A program made the position numbers and the translations under genes. From Aeromicrobium wangtongii (GTDB taxonomy: Bacteria > Actinomycetota > Actinomycetes > Propionibacteriales > Nocardioidaceae), in contig NZ_CP102173.1 in NCBI RefSeq assembly GCF_024584515.1, forward strand, positions 1,612,001-1,676,000: a stretch of 64,000 nt of DNA, in the 5' to 3' direction. Every line of letters starts with the position of its first letter. Position 1 is the stretch's first letter. This document shows positions 61,552-64,000 of the stretch, piece after piece. The notes under the pieces were generated by a model. It made no database searches. It worked only from the letters and a program-made list of their open reading frames with translations, and had not been told where the DNA came from.

Positions 61552-62880
61552 ATGGCGGACACCACCCCAGCCAAGAAGTCATCCGGAGCCACGCCGCAGC
61601 AGGTGCGCCGCGTCGCCGTCATCGGCGGCAACCGCATCCCGTTCGCGCGCTCCAACACCGTCTACACCGACGTGTCGAACCAGGACATGCTGACCGCGGC
61701 GCTCGACGGTCTGGTCAACCGGTTCGGCCTGCAGGGGGAGCGGGTCGGCGAGTTCGCCGCCGGCGCGGTGCTCAAGCACAGCCGCGACTTCAACCTGGCC
61801 CGCGAGACCGTCCTGGGCTCCAAGCTGTCGCCCGACACGCCGGCCTTCGACGTCCAGCAGGCGTGCGACACCGGCATCCAGGCCGCCGTCCTGGTCGCCA
61901 ACAAGATCGCCCTCGGCAAGATCGAGAACGGCATCGCAGGCGGCTCCGACACGACCTCGGACGCCCCGCTGGCCATCGGCGACAAGCTGCGCAAGATCCT
62001 CCTGGAGGCCAACCGCGCCAAGGACGCCAAGGCGCGCCTGGCGGCGTTCGCCAAGATCCGTCCGGGTCATCTCGCGCCCGACCAGCCCCGCAACGCCGAG
62101 CCGCGCACGGGCCTGTCGATGGGTGACAGCCAGGCCATCACCACCAAGGAGTGGGGCATCACCCGCGAGGCGCAGGACGAGCTCGCGGTCGCCTCGCACC
62201 AGAACCTGGCCGCGTCGTACGACGAGGGCTGGCAGGACGACCTGGTCACCCCGTTCCACGGCGTCGACAAGGACAACAACCTGCGTCCCGACTCGAGCCT
62301 GGAGAAGCTCGCGAAGCTCAAGCCGGTGTTCGGCAAGTCCTTCGGTGACGAGGCGACCATGACCGCGGCCAACTCGACGCCGCTGTCCGACGGTGCCTCG
62401 GTCGTCCTGCTCGCCTCCGAGGACGAGGCCGAGAAGCGCGGCTGGACCCCGCAGGCGTTCTTCGTGGACTACGAGACGGCCGCGGTCGACTACGTCTCCG
62501 GCGCCGAGGGCCTGCTGATGGCCCCGGTGTACGCCGTGCCGCGCATGCTCGAGCGCCAGGGCCTGACGCTGCAGGACTTCGACTTCTACGAGATCCACGA
62601 GGCATTCGCCGGCCAGGTGCTGACGACCCTCGCGGCGTGGGAGGACCCGCAGTTCTGCAAGGAGAAGCTGGGACTGGACGAGCCGCTCGGCGCGATCGAC
62701 CGCTCAAAGCTGAACGTGAAGGGCTCGTCCCTCGCGGCGGCGCACCCGTTCGCCGCGACCGGCGGCCGGATCATCGCCAACCTGGCCAAGCTGCTGCACG
62801 AGAAGGGCCCGGGCAGCCGCGGCCTGATCTCCATCTGCGCAGCCGGCGGCCAGGGCGTCGTCGCGATCCTCGAGGCCTGA
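61552..62880 (+). CDS. Acetyl-CoA acyltransferase / thiolase (FadA2/FadI-like)
   Basis: A 442-residue thiolase. The nucleophile Cys is in VQQACDTGIQA, the His in EIHEAFAGQV and the second Cys in ISICAAGGQGV. It cleaves or condenses 3-oxoacyl-CoA. It matches mycobacterial FadA2 in context. The ATG has GAGGAGA upstream, and the promoter region is shared with the divergent reductase. A very strong terminator follows. Confidence 0.92.
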   Translation: MADTTPAKKSSGATPQQVRRVAVIGGNRIPFARSNTVYTDVSNQDMLTAALDGLVNRFGLQGERVGEFAAGAVLKHSRDFNLARETVLGSKLSPDTPAFDVQQACDTGIQAAVLVANKIALGKIENGIAGGSDTTSDAPLAIGDKLRKILLEANRAKDAKARLAAFAKIRPGHLAPDQPRNAEPRTGLSMGDSQAITTKEWGITREAQDELAVASHQNLAASYDEGWQDDLVTPFHGVDKDNNLRPDSSLEKLAKLKPVFGKSFGDEATMTAANSTPLSDGASVVLLASEDEAEKRGWTPQAFFVDYETAAVDYVSGAEGLLMAPVYAVPRMLERQGLTLQDFDFYEIHEAFAGQVLTTLAAWEDPQFCKEKLGLDEPLGAIDRSKLNVKGSSLAAAHPFAATGGRIIANLAKLLHEKGPGSRGLISICAAGGQGVVAILEA

Positions 62881-62932
62881 GGCGCCCGCCGGGGGACCGA
62901 TCTTTCGGCCTTTCGGCAGCCGGGGCAGCACC

Positions 62933-62976
62933 AACGCAGAGACATCCGTTCACTCGGGGGCGGATGTCTCTGCGTT
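62933..62976 (+). terminator. Strong hairpin terminator after thiolase
   Basis: A perfect 16-bp stem (62933-62948 with 62961-62976, loop 12 nt) is followed by TTGCG. It is embedded between the arms of a longer 15-bp inverted repeat (62895-62909 with 63000-63014). Confidence 0.8.
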
Positions 62977-62999
62977 TGCGTCGCCAGGACGGCGTGAAC

Positions 63000-63024
63000 G
63001 CCGAAAGATCGGTCGTCTTTCGGC
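63000..63024. promoter_or_regulatory. Palindrome GCCGAAAGA-N7-TCTTTCGGC upstream of small membrane gene
   Basis: A perfect 9-bp inverted repeat with 7-nt spacer ends 5 bp before the TAGGCT box (63030-63035) of the next gene, covering its -35 region. It looks like an operator. Its left arm also pairs with 62895-62909. Confidence 0.6.
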
Positions 63025-63041
63025 CTCGCTAGGCTGGCGCC

Positions 63042-63263
63042 ATGTCGAGCATGAAGAAGAAGCGTTGGTCAGATCTGACTCCCGGCCAGCGGCGTGCGGT
63101 GTACGTCGCCGGCGCGCTCGAGGCGGCTGCCACGGCCGCTGCGTGGCGCGATCTGGCGAAGCGTCCCGCCGAGGACGTGCGTGGTCCCAAGCTCGTGTGG
63201 CGCCTGGTGTCGTTCGTCCAGCCCGTCGGCCCGCTGGCCTACTTCACCCTCGGACGTCGCTGA
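63042..63263 (+). CDS. Small membrane protein (PLDc_N/DUF5652-like)
   Basis: A 73-residue protein with an amphipathic start and two hydrophobic stretches (about 19-33 and 52-70; FVQPVGPLAYFTLGRR at the end). The pattern fits short actinobacterial PLDc_N-like proteins. TAGGCT lies 6 nt upstream of the ATG (leaderless), with a palindrome before it. Its function is unknown. Confidence 0.72.
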   Translation: MSSMKKKRWSDLTPGQRRAVYVAGALEAAATAAAWRDLAKRPAEDVRGPKLVWRLVSFVQPVGPLAYFTLGRR

Positions 63264-63278
63264 CCGTCCGCGAGCGGG

Positions 63279-63944
63279 TCAGTCGGCGGCGTCGCGCGGG
63301 CCGCGGGCCATCGAGACGACCGACAGCAGCGTCAGTGACTTGACCTCGTCGAAGGGGACGGCGTCGACCGTCGGGAGACCGGGGTTCTCCTCGCGCACCG
63401 ACAGCTGGAGCGTCGCGAGGTTCAGCACGCCCAGGGCCTGGGTGTAGTAGATGTTGGCCAGCAGGTGCGGGTCGCGGACCTTGAACTGTCCGGTGGCGAT
63501 GCCGGCCTCGAGGATCTCGACGGCGTGGTTGAGGCAGCTGGTCATCGCGACACCGAGATCGATCATGACCCGCTGGCTGACCTCGTCCATGAGCTCCTCG
63601 CCGCGGCGCCGCAGCAGCGCTTGCGCGCAGTCGACGAAGGCCGGCAGGGACGAGCCGAAGTCCAGGAACGTCGACGTGATGGTCGCCAGCCGCGCCTCGG
63701 GATCGGCCGTCGGGTCGTCCGCGTCGGCGAGCGTGTGGTCGAGCTCCTGCAGGTAGCCGACGAGGGTCTCGGCGAACAGTTCTTCCTTGCCGGAGAAGTG
63801 CCGGTAGATGATGGCCCGGTTGATGCCGACCGCGCGGGCGATGTCCTCGATCTGTGCATCCCGGACGCCGCGTTCGTCGAACAGCGCGCGCGTTGCCTGG
63901 AGGATCTCCCTCTTCCGCTCTGCGCGGCGTTCCGAGACGGCCAT
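63279..63944 (-). CDS. TetR-family transcriptional regulator
   Basis: A 221-residue regulator. The N-terminal TetR helix-turn-helix reads KREILQATRALFDERGVRDAQIEDIARAVGINRAIIYRHFSGKEEL; the C-terminal helical domain binds an unknown ligand, perhaps acyl-CoA given the neighbours. TAGAGT on this strand lies 6 nt before its ATG (leaderless). It is the likely controller of the MaoC-FabG4-FadA2 cluster. Confidence 0.9.
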   Translation of the reverse strand: MAVSERRAERKREILQATRALFDERGVRDAQIEDIARAVGINRAIIYRHFSGKEELFAETLVGYLQELDHTLADADDPTADPEARLATITSTFLDFGSSLPAFVDCAQALLRRRGEELMDEVSQRVMIDLGVAMTSCLNHAVEILEAGIATGQFKVRDPHLLANIYYTQALGVLNLATLQLSVREENPGLPTVDAVPFDEVKSLTLLSVVSMARGPRDAAD

Positions 63945-63993
63945 GCAGTCACTCTAGAACGTCTTTGTCGGGACCGGGTCGTAGGCTCGTTCC

Positions 63994-64000
63994 ATGAGGT
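63994..64000 (+). CDS. Start of a further gene (truncated by window end)
   Basis: TAGGCT (63982-63987) lies 6 nt before an ATG at 63994, the same leaderless arrangement seen for many genes here. Only two codons are visible, so nothing can be said of the product. Confidence 0.45.

Noticed and set aside
59898..62126. 742-codon plus-strand ORF across the FabG4 gene and the start of the thiolase
   Set aside because: The FabG4 and thiolase frames carry complete catalytic motifs; this one is a shadow.
1..64000. CRISPR arrays, tRNA and rRNA genes
   Set aside because: No regularly spaced long repeats, T-loop/acceptor patterns or rRNA segments were seen on either strand.

Overview
The window is about 64 kb of high-GC chromosome from an actinomycete. 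Many genes start with GTG, and many promoters look leaderless, with a TANNNT box 6-7 nt before the start codon. A MaoC / FabG4-like / FadA2-like gene set matches the mycobacterial Rv0241c-Rv0242c-Rv0243 neighbourhood. Together with a Rok-xylA-xylB operon, dxs and a PAC2 protein this suggests a Nocardioidaceae-type organism (Nocardioides or Aeromicrobium-like). That placement is inference, because no rRNA or other decisive marker is present. I found no tRNA, rRNA, CRISPR array or complete insertion sequence.

Layout. 0-2 kb: start of a DUF1801-like gene and a phage-type SNF2 helicase. 2-15 kb: OsmC-like protein, class II amidotransferase, an ABC-2 transporter with a divergent two-component system, a bile-salt-hydrolase/penicillin-acylase homolog that looks Firmicutes-like, DinB-like protein, secreted GH3 glycosidase, methyltransferase, a Gly-rich membrane protein and a second two-component system. 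15.6-31.9 kb: a coherent catabolic island. It holds a LysR regulator, an amino-acid dehydrogenase, an HglS-type 2-oxoadipate dioxygenase, an XRE-cupin regulator, a polyamine-type ABC importer (lipoprotein, fused permease, ATPase), an M20 hydrolase with altered metal ligands, a stand-alone PdxS, a GSAM-like class III aminotransferase, a class V aminotransferase, a D-aminoacylase-like amidohydrolase and an acyl-CoA ligase. Two promoter regions in it share a 17-bp motif, and the importer has a structured 5' leader. The likely job is uptake, deacylation and deamination of an N-acylated or lysine-derived amino compound through a 2-oxoacid; the substrate is unknown.

31.9-35 kb: decayed gene fragments (thioesterase tail, histidine-kinase tail), an MMPL transporter and a bactofilin-like protein. 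35-45.8 kb: an accessory array of small unrelated genes (VOC proteins, SRPBCC, YceH-VOC fusion, orphan Imm51, hotdog thioesterase, DUF2283, small membrane proteins, a TIR protein and a 667-aa zinc-ribbon protein). Almost every intergenic gap here carries a copy of a roughly 17-bp motif with consensus TCGCGGGGGAAWGACGC, nearly always in the same orientation whatever the gene direction. This cassette-like array is the strongest candidate for something undescribed.

45.8-64 kb: an RsbQ-like hydrolase beside a frameshifted PAS-GGDEF-EAL gene, a secreted Ig-like repeat protein, the xylose operon (xylB-xylA-ROK), a flavin-reductase-like protein, an SMP-30-like protein, dxs, a PAC2 protein, a TesB thioesterase, the MaoC-FabG-FadA lipid cluster, a small membrane protein and a TetR regulator. 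The window ends in the first codons of another leaderless gene. Most long ORFs on the opposite strand of these genes are GC-driven shadows and are not listed.
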